DNA of 64,000 nt from Bermanella sp036960565 (GCA_036960565.1 JBALXQ010000036.1:1-64000), one strand, 5' to 3'; counted from the stretch's first letter, positions 9,415 to 18,697 are shown. Numbers and translations: made by a program. The notes: generated from the sequence alone by a model not told the origin.

Positions 9415-10203
9415 GTGTTAAATAACCCCATGACCTCGCGCGTAATCGAGATGCCCAGCCATCATCAAAGCACTGAGCACCAGCATCCTTGGGGACAATT
9501 GGCCTACGCTTCACAGGGAATTATGCGGGCTGAGTTACCCGGTGCCAGTTTCACCATTCCACCGGAGCGGGCCTTGTGGATACCCAAGTTTACGCCTCAT
9601 ACCATATCCACTCGCTACGGTTTAAGCTTTAGAAGCCTGTACATAGATAACGCCTTATCCATAAATTTACCTAATGAAACCACCGCCATTGTTGTGGATA
9701 AGTTATTAAGGGAGCTAATTTTGCAGGTTACCCGCTGGGGAAATGATTACGAGATAGATGAAAAAAAAGAAAGGTTAATGGTTTTTTTGCTGGATCAAAT
9801 CGAAGATGCTCAACAGACGCCGCTTTATTTAAACATGCCCACAGACAAACGCCTGCTTAAAATGACTTCTCGCTTAAGTCAGCACCCTGCAGATAACACC
9901 TCTCTTGAGCAATGGAGTTCTTTCATAGGCGCGACGCCCAGAACCATCAATCGTTTATTCAATAAAGAAACCAATATGGGCTTTGTACAATGGCGCCAGC
10001 GTCTGCGAATTTTATACTCGCTGGATAGAATTGAACGTGGGGATAACTTGGCGGACGTAGCTGTGGAGCTGGGTTATGAATCCAGTTCGGCCTTTATTAC
10101 TATGTTTAAAAAGCATTTGGGCACATCACCCAAACGCTATTTTAAAGAGTCACAAGACAAACCTTTGCGCTTATCGGTGTATTCCACAGAAGAGCCCAGC
10201 TAA
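9415..10203 (+). CDS. AraC-family regulator with N-terminal cupin, NimR-like
   Basis: Predicted DNA-binding regulator of 262 residues. The N-terminal cupin contains a histidine-rich start (MPSHHQSTEHQHPWGQL) and the PPERALWIPKFTPHT segment typical of the NimR/YeaM type. The C-terminal double helix-turn-helix spans about residues 150-250 and ends LADVAVELGYESSSAF...GTSPKRYF. The long reading starts at a GTG (9415); an ATG at 9430 would remove five residues. AAGGAG at 9389 is too far from both, so the start is uncertain. Divergence from the MFS gene suggests local control, as for nimR-nimT in E. coli. Confidence 0.82.
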   Translation: MLNNPMTSRVIEMPSHHQSTEHQHPWGQLAYASQGIMRAELPGASFTIPPERALWIPKFTPHTISTRYGLSFRSLYIDNALSINLPNETTAIVVDKLLRELILQVTRWGNDYEIDEKKERLMVFLLDQIEDAQQTPLYLNMPTDKRLLKMTSRLSQHPADNTSLEQWSSFIGATPRTINRLFNKETNMGFVQWRQRLRILYSLDRIERGDNLADVAVELGYESSSAFITMFKKHLGTSPKRYFKESQDKPLRLSVYSTEEPS

Positions 10204-10235
10204 GCTCTAGGTTGTGTATAACTTCAGTAGAAAAA

Positions 10236-10856
10236 TTAAGAACAGCGCTTTATCTTTATTAGATGACGCTCACCTTCTTCCCCAGGCACCTTGAGTGCGT
10301 ATCGCTCTATTACTTTTACACGGTCATCCAGCGCTTCAATTTCTTCTTTAGGCAAAATGCCCTTCATGGCGTAAAAGTGTCCACCTTCTTTCAATAAGTG
10401 GATGCTGCCATCTACCATGTCTTTTAACGTAGCAAAGGCGCGACTGGTGATGGAATCAAACTCATCAGCCTCAAAACTTTCAATTCTGGCCTGCACTGGC
10501 GTGATATTTTCAAGCTTAAGCTCAATTTTGGCCTGAGTTAAGAAACGGGTTTTCTTGCCATTACTGTCAAGTAACGTTAATTCCTTATCTGGAAAACAGA
10601 TAGCCAAAGGAATGCCTGGTAAGCCAGGGCCCGTGCCCACATCTAAGATTCGTCGACCATCTACATGAGGCAATATACTCAGGCTATCAAGCAGGTGGCG
10701 AGAAATCATGGCTTCAGGGTCACGTACCGCAGTAAGGTTAAAAGCCTTATTCCACTTTACCAACAGGCCATGATAGGCCAGTAGCTTTTCAATTTTTTCA
10801 TCATCGAGCTTAATATTTAAACGCTCTAAGCCTTTTACCAGCAGGGATTTATACAT
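10236..10856 (-). CDS. rsmG: 16S rRNA (guanine-527 N7) methyltransferase RsmG
   Basis: Methylates G527 of 16S rRNA with S-adenosylmethionine; also known as GidB. It has 206 residues, the usual length. The SAM-binding motif ILDVGTGPGLPGIPLAI is near residue 66 and SITSRAFA, a family hallmark, near residue 133. It follows mnmG (65 bp gap), the conserved gidA-gidB pair beside bacterial origins. Confidence 0.97.
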   Translation of the reverse strand: MYKSLLVKGLERLNIKLDDEKIEKLLAYHGLLVKWNKAFNLTAVRDPEAMISRHLLDSLSILPHVDGRRILDVGTGPGLPGIPLAICFPDKELTLLDSNGKKTRFLTQAKIELKLENITPVQARIESFEADEFDSITSRAFATLKDMVDGSIHLLKEGGHFYAMKGILPKEEIEALDDRVKVIERYALKVPGEEGERHLIKIKRCS

Positions 10857-10920
10857 TTGAATTTCCTAACGCTCAGGATAGCTCCCGTCTAAAGGGCTAC
10901 CCTGATGACCTATATGTTTA

Positions 10921-12807
10921 TTAAGCAGATTTTTTTTGAATGGCGTGATATTTTTTTAAATAAATGAGCAATTGACTCAAGGCCGCGGGAGTTACCCCTT
11001 GAATACGACTGGCAGTTCCCAAAGTCTCGGGCGATAACTCTGTTAATTTCTGCACTATTTCATTGCTCAAACCACCTACCTTGGAATAAACCAGGTCTGT
11101 GGGTAACAAAGTATTTTCATAGCGACGCATCTGCTCAATTTCTTCAAGCTGACGACTAATATAACCTTCGTATTTGGCGGCTATCTCTACCTGTTCGGCT
11201 ACACGAGGGTCCGATACGGGCTCACCCTTTAAGTGACCGATATCTTTATATTTAATTTCAGGGCGCTTAAGTAAATCCATCAGGCTGTATTCACGGCTTA
11301 ATGGCACCTTAACTACGTCTTCCAACTGTTTGGACTCTTCACTATTAGGTTGAATCCAAGTGCTTTTCAGGCGCTGGTTTTCCTGTTCGATGGCTTCTTT
11401 TTTCTCGCTAAAGGCAGCCCAACGCTCATCTCCCACTAATCCTAATTCACGACCAATTTCGGTTAGGCGTAAATCAGCATTGTCTTCGCGCAATATTAAG
11501 CGGTATTCGGCACGACTGGTAAACATGCGGTAAGGCTCTTTGGTGCCCATGGTAATTAAGTCATCCACAAGCACACCCAAGTAAGCTTCATCGCGACGAG
11601 GATACCAGGCATCTTTTTCAAGACTTCTAAGCGCTGCGTTGGTACCAGCTAATAAGCCCTGAGCACCTGCTTCTTCATAGCCTGTGGTGCCGTTTATTTG
11701 GCCGGCGAAAAATAAGCCTTCAACAAACTTGGTCTCTAAAGAGTGCTTTAAATCCTGTGGATTAAAAAAGTCGTACTCGATCGCATAACCGGGCTGAGTA
11801 ATGTGGGCATTTTCAAAACCCTTCATACTGTGAATAAGTTCTATTTGTACATCAAACGGCAAGCTGGTGCTGATGCCATTTGGGTAGAGCTCATGAGTGG
11901 ATAAGCCTTCAGGCTCCACAAAAATTTGATGACTGTTCTTGTCGCTAAAACGCATCACCTTGTCTTCAATAGACGGGCAATAGCGTGGGCCCACACCCTC
12001 AATCACCCCTGTATACATGGGGCTTCTATCTAAACCCGCACGGATAATATCGTGGGTTTTCTCATTGGTGTGGGTAATAAAACAATTAATTTGCTCAGGG
12101 TGATCGGCTTGAGAGCCCATATAAGACATCACCGGAGTCACATCGTCCCCAGGCTGACTTTGCATAACCGAAAAATCCACACTTCTGGCATCGATACGGG
12201 CCGGAGTACCTGTTTTTAAACGGCCCACATTAAATGGTAATTCACGCAAACGTTTGGCCAAAGCATTAGATGGCGGCGAACCAGCGCGACCACCTTGGTG
12301 ACTCTCTAGCCCAATGTGGATAACTCCACCAAGGAAGGTACCTGTAGTGAGTACCACAGAGTCGGCATAAATTTTAATGCCCGCTTGGGTCACGACACCT
12401 TTAACGGTATCCCCTTCCATAATTAGGTCATCACAGGCCTGTTGAAAGAACTCAAGATTAGGTTGGTTTTCTACCATCTCGCGAATGGCAGCCTTGTATA
12501 AGGCGCGGTCGGCCTGAGCACGAGTGGCACGAACAGCAGGGCCTTTTCGGCTATTAAGGGTGCGAAATTGAATACCACCTTTATCGGTGGCACGAGCCAT
12601 AGCACCGTCTAGCGCATCAATCTCTTTTACCAAATGAGATTTACCAATACCGCCAATGGCTGGGTTACACGACATCACCCCAACGGTTTCGATAGAGTGC
12701 GTAAGCAATAGAGTCTTACAGCCCATGCGCGCAGCCGCCAAACAGGCTTCGGTACCGGCATGGCCGCCACCAATAACAATCACATCATAGCGTTTGGTAA
12801 AATCCAC
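10921..12807 (-). CDS. mnmG: tRNA uridine-34 5-carboxymethylaminomethyl synthesis enzyme MnmG
   Basis: FAD- and methylene-tetrahydrofolate-dependent subunit that with MnmE modifies U34 of several tRNAs. It has 628 residues. The FAD dinucleotide fold GGGHAGTEA is at residues 13-21. MSCNPAIGGIGKSHLVKEID follows near residue 45, and GQINGTTGYEEAAGAQG-type sequence (here GQINGTTGYEEAGAQG) near residue 370. The C-terminal helical domain, which binds MnmE, ends at KKSA. Its partner mnmE lies 1.8 kb away on the same strand, with two plus-strand lipoprotein genes between them. Confidence 0.97.
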   Translation of the reverse strand: MDFTKRYDVIVIGGGHAGTEACLAAARMGCKTLLLTHSIETVGVMSCNPAIGGIGKSHLVKEIDALDGAMARATDKGGIQFRTLNSRKGPAVRATRAQADRALYKAAIREMVENQPNLEFFQQACDDLIMEGDTVKGVVTQAGIKIYADSVVLTTGTFLGGVIHIGLESHQGGRAGSPPSNALAKRLRELPFNVGRLKTGTPARIDARSVDFSVMQSQPGDDVTPVMSYMGSQADHPEQINCFITHTNEKTHDIIRAGLDRSPMYTGVIEGVGPRYCPSIEDKVMRFSDKNSHQIFVEPEGLSTHELYPNGISTSLPFDVQIELIHSMKGFENAHITQPGYAIEYDFFNPQDLKHSLETKFVEGLFFAGQINGTTGYEEAGAQGLLAGTNAALRSLEKDAWYPRRDEAYLGVLVDDLITMGTKEPYRMFTSRAEYRLILREDNADLRLTEIGRELGLVGDERWAAFSEKKEAIEQENQRLKSTWIQPNSEESKQLEDVVKVPLSREYSLMDLLKRPEIKYKDIGHLKGEPVSDPRVAEQVEIAAKYEGYISRQLEEIEQMRRYENTLLPTDLVYSKVGGLSNEIVQKLTELSPETLGTASRIQGVTPAALSQLLIYLKKYHAIQKKSA

Positions 12808-13041
12808 TCAACTCACCTTTTCAACTCTTTAACCAAGGACTGCATTCAAACTGTCAACAAGCAATCGCTCACTTATTGTACAAAAATTCACCAGGGCGGG
12901 CATTATATAGATAAATTGCGCAGGTGACAGGCTTAAGCGGTACAAAGTAATAGTTTTTTAGAAGGAATATCTGTTTCAGCGGTTTAAGATGTCTTAAGCC
13001 TCAAAATGGCTTTCTTATAAATATAATAAAGAGACATATCC

Positions 13042-13338
13042 ATGATCGTAATTTTGAAAAACACACTGGCTATCACATTTGCAATGACGCTGTTAAGTGG
13101 CTGTTCAGGCATGCGCACCACAGACACCACTTTCAGCACCCACGCTGAGAACTTTAATATTCTTTATATGCAATTTCCTGGGGGCGATACTCAGGAAAGA
13201 GCGATGGAGTTATTACCAAGTGGAGCCAAAATCGACACGTTATACAGTACCCCCCATGACAACACCTCTTTCTTCGGAGTCGTCAGCCGCATCATTGGTT
13301 TTGAACACACCACAATAAATGGTCAAATAGAAAAATAA
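13042..13338 (+). CDS. Small lipoprotein of unknown function
   Basis: Protein of 98 residues that I do not recognise. A short positively charged start and hydrophobic stretch end in the lipobox LLSGC with the lipidated cysteine at residue 21. The mature part is about 77 residues and has no motif known to me. The start ATG follows a weak GAGAC ribosome site. It stands alone on the plus strand between mnmG and the DnaA-box-rich gap. Confidence that it is a gene comes from the well-formed signal peptide. Confidence 0.65.
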   Translation: MIVILKNTLAITFAMTLLSGCSGMRTTDTTFSTHAENFNILYMQFPGGDTQERAMELLPSGAKIDTLYSTPHDNTSFFGVVSRIIGFEHTTINGQIEK

Positions 13339-13691
13339 AGGCATATTATTCACTCTTATCCACAAACTATAAGCCCTTATAAATAGGGCTTTTACAGATT
13401 TAGTCACAGCTTAATTTATCTTTACCCACACTAATTAACAGCTTATTCACAGCCTCTTTTTAAAGATTAATATGTTGATAAAGCTGTTAAGACCTGAAAA
13501 TAACCTGTTTATTAAATATTTCTTTTCCCCACTTTAAAGACAGGATAAACCCAATTAAAAGACAGCTTACAAACAGGTTATTAAAGCTGTGGATATAGCA
13601 GATAATTTCTTTTTACCAAAAATATTTTAATTTCTTAGCAAGCTAAGAAATTGACGTTAATATGTTGCTTCATTTAATTCAGGACGAAATT
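13339..13691 (+). other. AT-rich gap with DnaA-box cluster (possible second origin element)
   Basis: No gene is seen in these 353 bases. The stretch has one perfect DnaA box TTATCCACA (13356-13364) and TTATTCACA (13443-13451). Near matches are TTAGTCACA (13400-13408), TTACCCACA (13422-13430), TGTTGATAA (13473-13481, complement strand) and TGTGGATAT (13588-13596, complement strand). The sequence around 13500-13560 is AT-rich. It lies next to mnmG, where enterobacterial oriC sits, while a second cluster precedes dnaA. It could be an accessory origin element or a DnaA-titrating site. Confidence 0.5.
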
Positions 13692-14552
13692 ATGTGGCCC
13701 TTCAGTTTCAAAAAACTTACCGTAAAAATATCCACCTTATCAATATCAGCACTACTGCTATCTGCCTGTGCCTCTCAACCCGAGACCACGCCCATTACCC
13801 TACATATATTTGATTGTGGTGAAATTGAAGTACGTGATGTATCACTTTTTTCACCGGGAGTAGATGAAGGCATAACCAAACAAATGGTAGATAGCTGTTA
13901 TTTAATTCAACACCCAAAAGGCTCTCTCATTTGGGATACAGGCTTAAGTGACGCCATTGGACCTAACGGAATAGAGAAGTGGAAAGGGGCTTTTTTTATG
14001 AGCGTTCCTAAAACTTTTGCAAGCCAACTTAGTGAAATTGGAATTGATCCAAAGCAAGTCGACTATTTAGCTATGTCACATTTCCATAGCGATCATGTGG
14101 GTAATGCCAATTTATTTAGCAATGCAAAACTGGTAATTCAAAAAGAAGAACACGATGCGGCATTTTCAGAAAACGCTGATAAGTTTGGTTTTGACGCAAG
14201 TCTTTATGAACAAGTTAACCGAGAAAAAATAGACGTTATAGAAGGGGATAAAGACTTGTTTGGTGACGGTTCTGTCGTTATTAAGCGAGCCATTGGACAT
14301 ACGCCTGGCCACCAGGTGTTGTTTGTTAATTTGGCTCAAACTGGCCCAGTGGTGCTATCAGGTGATTTATATCACTTCACTAAAAACCGCACACATAAGC
14401 GAGTGCCTTCATTTAATTTTAATAAAGAACAAACCCTTAGCGCTATGAATGAAATTGAAAATTTTGTGAAAGATAAAAAAGCCCAACTGTGGATACAGCA
14501 TGACAAAGAACAAAACCAAACCCTTAAGCATTCACCTGAGTATTATCAATAG
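13692..14552 (+). CDS. Metallo-beta-lactamase-fold lipoprotein, N-acyl-homoserine lactonase-like
   Basis: Predicted zinc hydrolase anchored as a lipoprotein. From ATG 13692 (preceded by AGGACG; an upstream in-frame ATG at 13662 would only add ten residues before the signal) it has 286 residues. The lipobox is LLSAC with Cys26. Metal ligands are in order: HFHSDH (130-135), His207 in GHTPGH, Asp225 in LSGDLYH and His270 in IQHD. This layout is that of AiiA-type lactonases, which open the lactone ring of acyl-homoserine lactones. The substrate is inferred; other lactones or esters are possible. It ends before a strong terminator. Confidence 0.85.
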   Translation: MWPFSFKKLTVKISTLSISALLLSACASQPETTPITLHIFDCGEIEVRDVSLFSPGVDEGITKQMVDSCYLIQHPKGSLIWDTGLSDAIGPNGIEKWKGAFFMSVPKTFASQLSEIGIDPKQVDYLAMSHFHSDHVGNANLFSNAKLVIQKEEHDAAFSENADKFGFDASLYEQVNREKIDVIEGDKDLFGDGSVVIKRAIGHTPGHQVLFVNLAQTGPVVLSGDLYHFTKNRTHKRVPSFNFNKEQTLSAMNEIENFVKDKKAQLWIQHDKEQNQTLKHSPEYYQ

Positions 14553-14570
14553 TTTTAGATAACCGACATA

Positions 14571-14606
14571 AAAAAGCGCCACTCACATATTGTGATGGCG
14601 CTTTTT
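14571..14606. terminator. Bidirectional Rho-independent terminator
   Basis: The arms AAAAAGCGCCA (14571-14581) and TGGCGCTTTTT (14596-14606) form a near-perfect stem, with an inner TCACA/TGTGA extension. It separates the convergent lipoprotein hydrolase (plus) and mnmE (minus) and has A/T runs suited to both directions. Confidence 0.88.
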
Positions 14607-14635
14607 GTTAAAAGCTAAAATATTTAAGCAATAAC

Positions 14636-16036
14636 CTATTTACCAATACAAAAACTACCAAATATCTTACCCAGTAAATCATCACTGCTAAATTCACCGG
14701 TAATTTCATTCAATGCGTTTTGTGCCATGCGCAAGTCTTCCGCTAATAATTCCCCAGCAGCTGCGCCAAGGAGCTGGCCTAGGCCGTTATCAAGCAAGTC
14801 AGAAGCCTTAGTTAACGCTTCTATGTGACGACGCCGAGCAATGAAACCGCCTTCGCTTGTGGCGTTGTAGCCCATAATATTTTTCAGATGTTCTCGTAAC
14901 TCTTGAATGCCAATTCCGTCTTTGGCTCCATCAAAAGTAGAGAGACGTAGCACCGGGCTGGGTTGGTTAAATTCCTCACTCACGTCACTTAACCCGGGAG
15001 TTTCCTGAGTAAGATCAACCTTGTTACGAATAACCGTAATTCGCTCGGGGTGAGGTAATCTATCAACAAATTCAGCCCAGATATCATGAGGATCAGTGGC
15101 CTGAGTTTCGGTACTGTCTACTACCAGTAGTACTCGATCGGCTTGTTCTATTTCATCCCAAGCTCTTTGAATACCAATGCGCTCAACTTCTCCAGGAGCA
15201 TCTCGCAAGCCTGCGGTATCGATGATGTGCAGCGGCATGCCATCGATGTGAATATGTTCACGTAATACGTCACGGGTAGTCCCTGCAATATGGGTAACGA
15301 TAGCGGTTTCACGTCCCGCCAAGGCATTAAGCAAACTGGACTTACCGGCATTGGGGCGACCCGCAATCACCACGTTCATGCCTTCACGTAAAATGGCGCC
15401 TTGATTAGCTTCTTGCATCACCTGTTGCAGGTTTGCCATAACCTGGCGTAAATCTTTTTCAACCTTACCGTCGCTTAAGAAATCGATTTCCTCTTCAGGA
15501 AAATCGATAGAGGCTTCCACATAAATACGCAGGGCAATGAGACTGTCTACAAGCGCGTGTACGCGCTTACTGAAAGCGCCTTGTAACGAACGTACGGCAC
15601 AACGAGCCGCTTGCTCTGAGGCGCTATCTATTAGATCTGCAATGGCCTCAGCCTGAGTTAAATCCATTTTGTCATTTAAAAAAGCGCGCTCGCTGAATTC
15701 ACCTGGTCGAGCCGTGCGCGCGCCTAATGCAATAACACGCTTTAAAATAAAATCGAGCACCACAGGACCACCATGTCCCTGCAACTCAAACACGTCTTCT
15801 CCAGTGAAGGAGTTTGGTGCAGCAAAATATAAAGCCAGACCTTCATCTAGAGGGAGGTCGTTTTCATCTTTAAACGGGCAGTAATGGGCGTACCGAACCT
15901 TGGGCTCAAACCCCAGCATGGTGATGGCGATCTCTTTAGCTTTAGGTCCAGAGACTCGAACGATGCCCACACCACCACGACCAGGTGCAGTAGCAATGGC
16001 CGCTATGGTATCTGTGTGTAGTTGGCCTAAATCCAT
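14636..16036 (-). CDS. mnmE: tRNA modification GTPase MnmE
   Basis: Dimeric GTPase that with MnmG makes the carboxymethylaminomethyl group on tRNA U34. It has 466 residues. The N-terminal folate-binding domain starts DTIAAIATAPGRGGVGIVRVSG. The G domain inserted in the helical domain has GRPNAGKSS near residue 227, the switch GTTRD, DTAGLRD and the NKVD specificity motif. The invariant C-terminus FCIGK closes the protein. It lies downstream of yidC, with 350 bp of repeat-bearing sequence between them. Confidence 0.98.
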   Translation of the reverse strand: MDLGQLHTDTIAAIATAPGRGGVGIVRVSGPKAKEIAITMLGFEPKVRYAHYCPFKDENDLPLDEGLALYFAAPNSFTGEDVFELQGHGGPVVLDFILKRVIALGARTARPGEFSERAFLNDKMDLTQAEAIADLIDSASEQAARCAVRSLQGAFSKRVHALVDSLIALRIYVEASIDFPEEEIDFLSDGKVEKDLRQVMANLQQVMQEANQGAILREGMNVVIAGRPNAGKSSLLNALAGRETAIVTHIAGTTRDVLREHIHIDGMPLHIIDTAGLRDAPGEVERIGIQRAWDEIEQADRVLLVVDSTETQATDPHDIWAEFVDRLPHPERITVIRNKVDLTQETPGLSDVSEEFNQPSPVLRLSTFDGAKDGIGIQELREHLKNIMGYNATSEGGFIARRRHIEALTKASDLLDNGLGQLLGAAAGELLAEDLRMAQNALNEITGEFSSDDLLGKIFGSFCIGK

Positions 16037-16167
16037 TGTGTTATTAACCTTATTTATTAGGGGATCGATTTTACAGCAAGATGAGGCTTAAAAGAAAACT
16101 CTGGTGCCAGTGTTTAGAGGCAGGTGCGTGCAAAAGTAATTTATAAGTGGAGCGAGGCCTGGAGCCA

Positions 16168-16332
16168 AGCATAAATCCCTACTGTTCATCCTGCACAACG
16201 CTGCTCTTTGCCATCCTTGGCACCGCGTCATTGCTGGCATGAATGCCAGTACTTAGGGTTTGCACGAGCATAAATCCTGACCATACCCTAAAATATTGCT
16301 CCTGCAATTTTAGGATACCGTTCATCCTGAAC
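16168..16332 (-). repeat. Cluster of intergenic mini-palindromes (GGA-loop family) before mnmE
   Basis: The 350 bp between mnmE and yidC (16037-16386) holds no gene but is dense in short palindromes. TGCCA-TCCT-TGGCA is at 16209-16222, CTGGCAT-GA-ATGCCAG at 16234-16249 and GTTCA-TCC-TGAAC at 16320-16332. A longer imperfect stem with CCTAAAAT-type arms at about 16284-16316 has TCCT in its loop. AGCATAAATCC occurs twice, at 16168 and 16267 (99 bp apart). Read on the minus strand, the direction of mnmE, three of the four loops show GGA. The same family occurs near 39.0, 46.1, 59.5 and 63.6 kb. Confidence 0.8.
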
Positions 16333-16335
16333 GTA

Positions 16336-16362
16336 AAAAGGCCCCTATTGTAGGAGCCTTTT
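16336..16362 (-). terminator. Terminator after yidC
   Basis: AAAAGGC (16336-16342) pairs with GCCTTTT (16356-16362), with an inner CCTA/TAGG stem and loop TTG. On the minus strand it is followed by a T-rich end. It is 25 bp past the yidC stop codon and would partly uncouple mnmE from the rpmH-yidC transcript. Confidence 0.7.
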
Positions 16363-16386
16363 AATAGAACGAGATGCCAAAGCTAT

Positions 16387-18054
16387 TTACGTTTTTGGAT
16401 CTTCATTCTCAATTTGCTTAGTAATGATGTACTGCTGTGTGATGGACAAGATATTGTTCACAACCCAGTAAAGTACCAAACCAGCAGGGAAGAACAGGAA
16501 GAATACCGTGAAGATGATTGGCATTAACTTCATAACCTTAGCTTGCATAGGATCAGCAGGAGCCGGGTTAAGCTGCATTTGAATAAACATGGAAGCACCC
16601 ATGATTAATGGCAAGATGAAGAACGGATCTTTAATCGACAAGTCTTCTATCCACAACATGAAAGGCGCCTGACGCAGTTCAACCGATTCCATCAATACCC
16701 AGTACAGAGCGATAAATACTGGCATCTGAACCAAGATAGGCAAACAACCACCTAGTGGATTAATTTTTTCTTTCTTGTATAAGCCCATCATTTCCTGGCT
16801 TAGTTTCTGACGGTCGTCACCAAATTGCTCACGTAACGCAGCAAGCTTAGGAGCAACACGGCGCATATTGGCCATAGAGCGATAGCTCTTAGCAGACAGC
16901 GGCAAGAAACAAGCTTTTACAATAATTGTTAGGAAAATGATTGAGAAACCCCAGTTACCCAATAATGAGTGGATAAAGGTTAACAACCAGAATAAAGGCT
17001 GTGCCACCCACCATAACCAACCGTAATCGATGGTTAAATCTAGATCTTCAGCTATTTCAGCCAGCTTTTCTTGGTCTTTAGGGCCAAGGTACAAACTTGT
17101 GAAGGTTGAGCCTTGAGTGCCAGCAGGAACAACTAAAGGTGTATTATCGTAATAACCCACAGCGTAGTCGTCACCCACCTTACGAGGGTTATAAGTGTGC
17201 ACTACGTCTGAGCTAGGTACCCAGGCACTAATGAAGTAATGCTGCGAGAAAGCAATCCAGCCACCTAATATTGGCTTTTTCTTAAAAGCTCCCTCATCCA
17301 TATCATCAAAATCAACTTTTACATAACGATCAGTAGGGGTTGTAACTGCAGCACCTAAATATGAATTCATTCCCATGGATTCCATTTTGGAAGGATCGCC
17401 ACTCTGGTCACGTTTAAACTGTGCATAAAAGTTGGCTTCCCAGGCTTGGCTACCTTGGTTTTGAACGTCATAACCTAGCTGAACAAGATAATCTCCACGA
17501 TTAAACTTATAAACCTTGTTAATCAACACATCAGCCTGTTGAAAACTTAATTTAACCACAAGCTCGTCTTGACCATCGGTCATTTCATATTTTGTTTGTT
17601 CAGAACTAAATAAAGCTCGTCCCTTTTTATCTATGCCATTTTTACCCACAAGACCAGACTGGGCCACGTAAGTTCGCATGTTGCTTTGTTCAAGCAAAAC
17701 AAAAGGAATATTTTTGGTTTCGATAGACTGTGGATATTTTTTGAAAGCAGCATAAACAATATCGCCACCTTGTGGGTCAATACGCAGGTTCAATACGTCA
17801 GTGTGTACTTCAATCCACTGAGTACTTGGCGTGGCTGCCACAGTTACCTCTGGCGAGTCTTCCGTCATGATTGGAGCATCGTCGTTTCCGATGACTTCAG
17901 TTACAACACTAGGCGCACTTGAGGGTGAAAATTGTTGAACCGGTTCAGCAGCCGATGCGATTGGGCGAGACCCATAATCGTCATTCCACTTTAATACCAG
18001 CATATAAGAAATTATTGCTATGCCGACCAGAATGATCGCTCTTCTTGCATCCAT
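16387..18054 (-). CDS. yidC: Membrane protein insertase YidC
   Basis: Inserts and folds inner-membrane proteins alone or with SecYEG; Fo subunit c is a known substrate. It has 555 residues, the long Gram-negative form. An N-terminal membrane anchor (about residues 6-22) precedes a large periplasmic domain (about 60-340). The conserved insertase core follows with five membrane segments from about residue 350, including the cytoplasmic LSAKSYRSMANMRRVAPKL loop. It is 6 bp downstream of yidD. Confidence 0.97.
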   Translation of the reverse strand: MDARRAIILVGIAIISYMLVLKWNDDYGSRPIASAAEPVQQFSPSSAPSVVTEVIGNDDAPIMTEDSPEVTVAATPSTQWIEVHTDVLNLRIDPQGGDIVYAAFKKYPQSIETKNIPFVLLEQSNMRTYVAQSGLVGKNGIDKKGRALFSSEQTKYEMTDGQDELVVKLSFQQADVLINKVYKFNRGDYLVQLGYDVQNQGSQAWEANFYAQFKRDQSGDPSKMESMGMNSYLGAAVTTPTDRYVKVDFDDMDEGAFKKKPILGGWIAFSQHYFISAWVPSSDVVHTYNPRKVGDDYAVGYYDNTPLVVPAGTQGSTFTSLYLGPKDQEKLAEIAEDLDLTIDYGWLWWVAQPLFWLLTFIHSLLGNWGFSIIFLTIIVKACFLPLSAKSYRSMANMRRVAPKLAALREQFGDDRQKLSQEMMGLYKKEKINPLGGCLPILVQMPVFIALYWVLMESVELRQAPFMLWIEDLSIKDPFFILPLIMGASMFIQMQLNPAPADPMQAKVMKLMPIIFTVFFLFFPAGLVLYWVVNNILSITQQYIITKQIENEDPKT

Positions 18055-18060
18055 CTTGAG

Positions 18061-18342
18061 TTAGCTCTTGTTAGGTAATTTTTTATCGGGAACTGGATCG
18101 TATCCGTGGGTTCCCCATGGATGACAACGACCAATGCGTTTTATGCTTAACCACAGACCGCTTAAAGGGCCGTGAATCTGCAATGCGTCGAGGGTGTATT
18201 CTGAACAGGTTGGAATATGTCGGCAACGACTAGGCATCAAAGGACTGAGACCATAGCGATAAAATCGAACCGGTAGCGCAATTATATGGCCTGTAATGGT
18301 AAAATCAGGCTTTGCGTGGTTTTGATCTGGAACGGTTGCCAT
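18061..18342 (-). CDS. yidD: Membrane protein insertion efficiency factor YidD
   Basis: Small membrane-associated protein that aids YidC-dependent insertion. It has 93 residues. The family core RFYRYGLSPLMPSRCRHIPTCSEY, given here by its ends RFYRYGLSPL and CRHIPTCSEY, contains the conserved cysteines, followed by GRCHPWGTHGYDPVP. The start ATG at 18342 lies inside rnpA, giving a 38-base overlap typical of this cluster. Confidence 0.95.
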   Translation of the reverse strand: MATVPDQNHAKPDFTITGHIIALPVRFYRYGLSPLMPSRCRHIPTCSEYTLDALQIHGPLSGLWLSIKRIGRCHPWGTHGYDPVPDKKLPNKS

Positions 18343-18694
18343 TAGGTTTTTGCCTTAACCGTGTCCAAAGTTGATCCATCATGTGTCTAAGTTCGACTTT
18401 ATCCAAGTCTTTTGCACCGCCTCGCGACAGTATGACACAATCTAGGTTTTCTAATTCGGACTGGTGATGGCGAAAACTTTCGCGAACGATACGTTTAATC
18501 TCATTTCGATCAACGGCTCGTTTAGCGTGTTTCTTCGCCACAACTAAACCCATTCGTGCAAATCCAAGTTCATTGGCGCGAGCCAATACTAGAATTTGCT
18601 TAGTCTGGGTTTTGGCGTCTGCTCGCTCGAATACCCTTCGATAGTCCCCTGGGGTCAGTAGCCTAACCTGGCGAGGGAATATCAATACGGACAT
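18305..18694 (-). CDS. rnpA: Ribonuclease P protein component
   Basis: Basic protein that works with the RNase P RNA to cut the 5' leader from tRNA precursors. It has 129 residues. The RNP signature is AVDRNEIKRIVRESFR near residue 60. The N-terminus carries the family pattern (PRQVRLLTPGDYRRVFERA). The C-terminus is rich in Arg/Lys. It starts 3 bp after the rpmH stop codon and overlaps yidD at its 3' end. Confidence 0.96.
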   Translation of the reverse strand: MSVLIFPRQVRLLTPGDYRRVFERADAKTQTKQILVLARANELGFARMGLVVAKKHAKRAVDRNEIKRIVRESFRHHQSELENLDCVILSRGGAKDLDKVELRHMMDQLWTRLRQKPNGNRSRSKPRKA

Positions 18695-18697
18695 CGA

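Noticed and set aside
13097..13318. Alternative 73-codon frame inside the small lipoprotein gene
   Set aside because: It lacks a signal peptide and ribosome site, while the overlapping frame has a proper lipobox.
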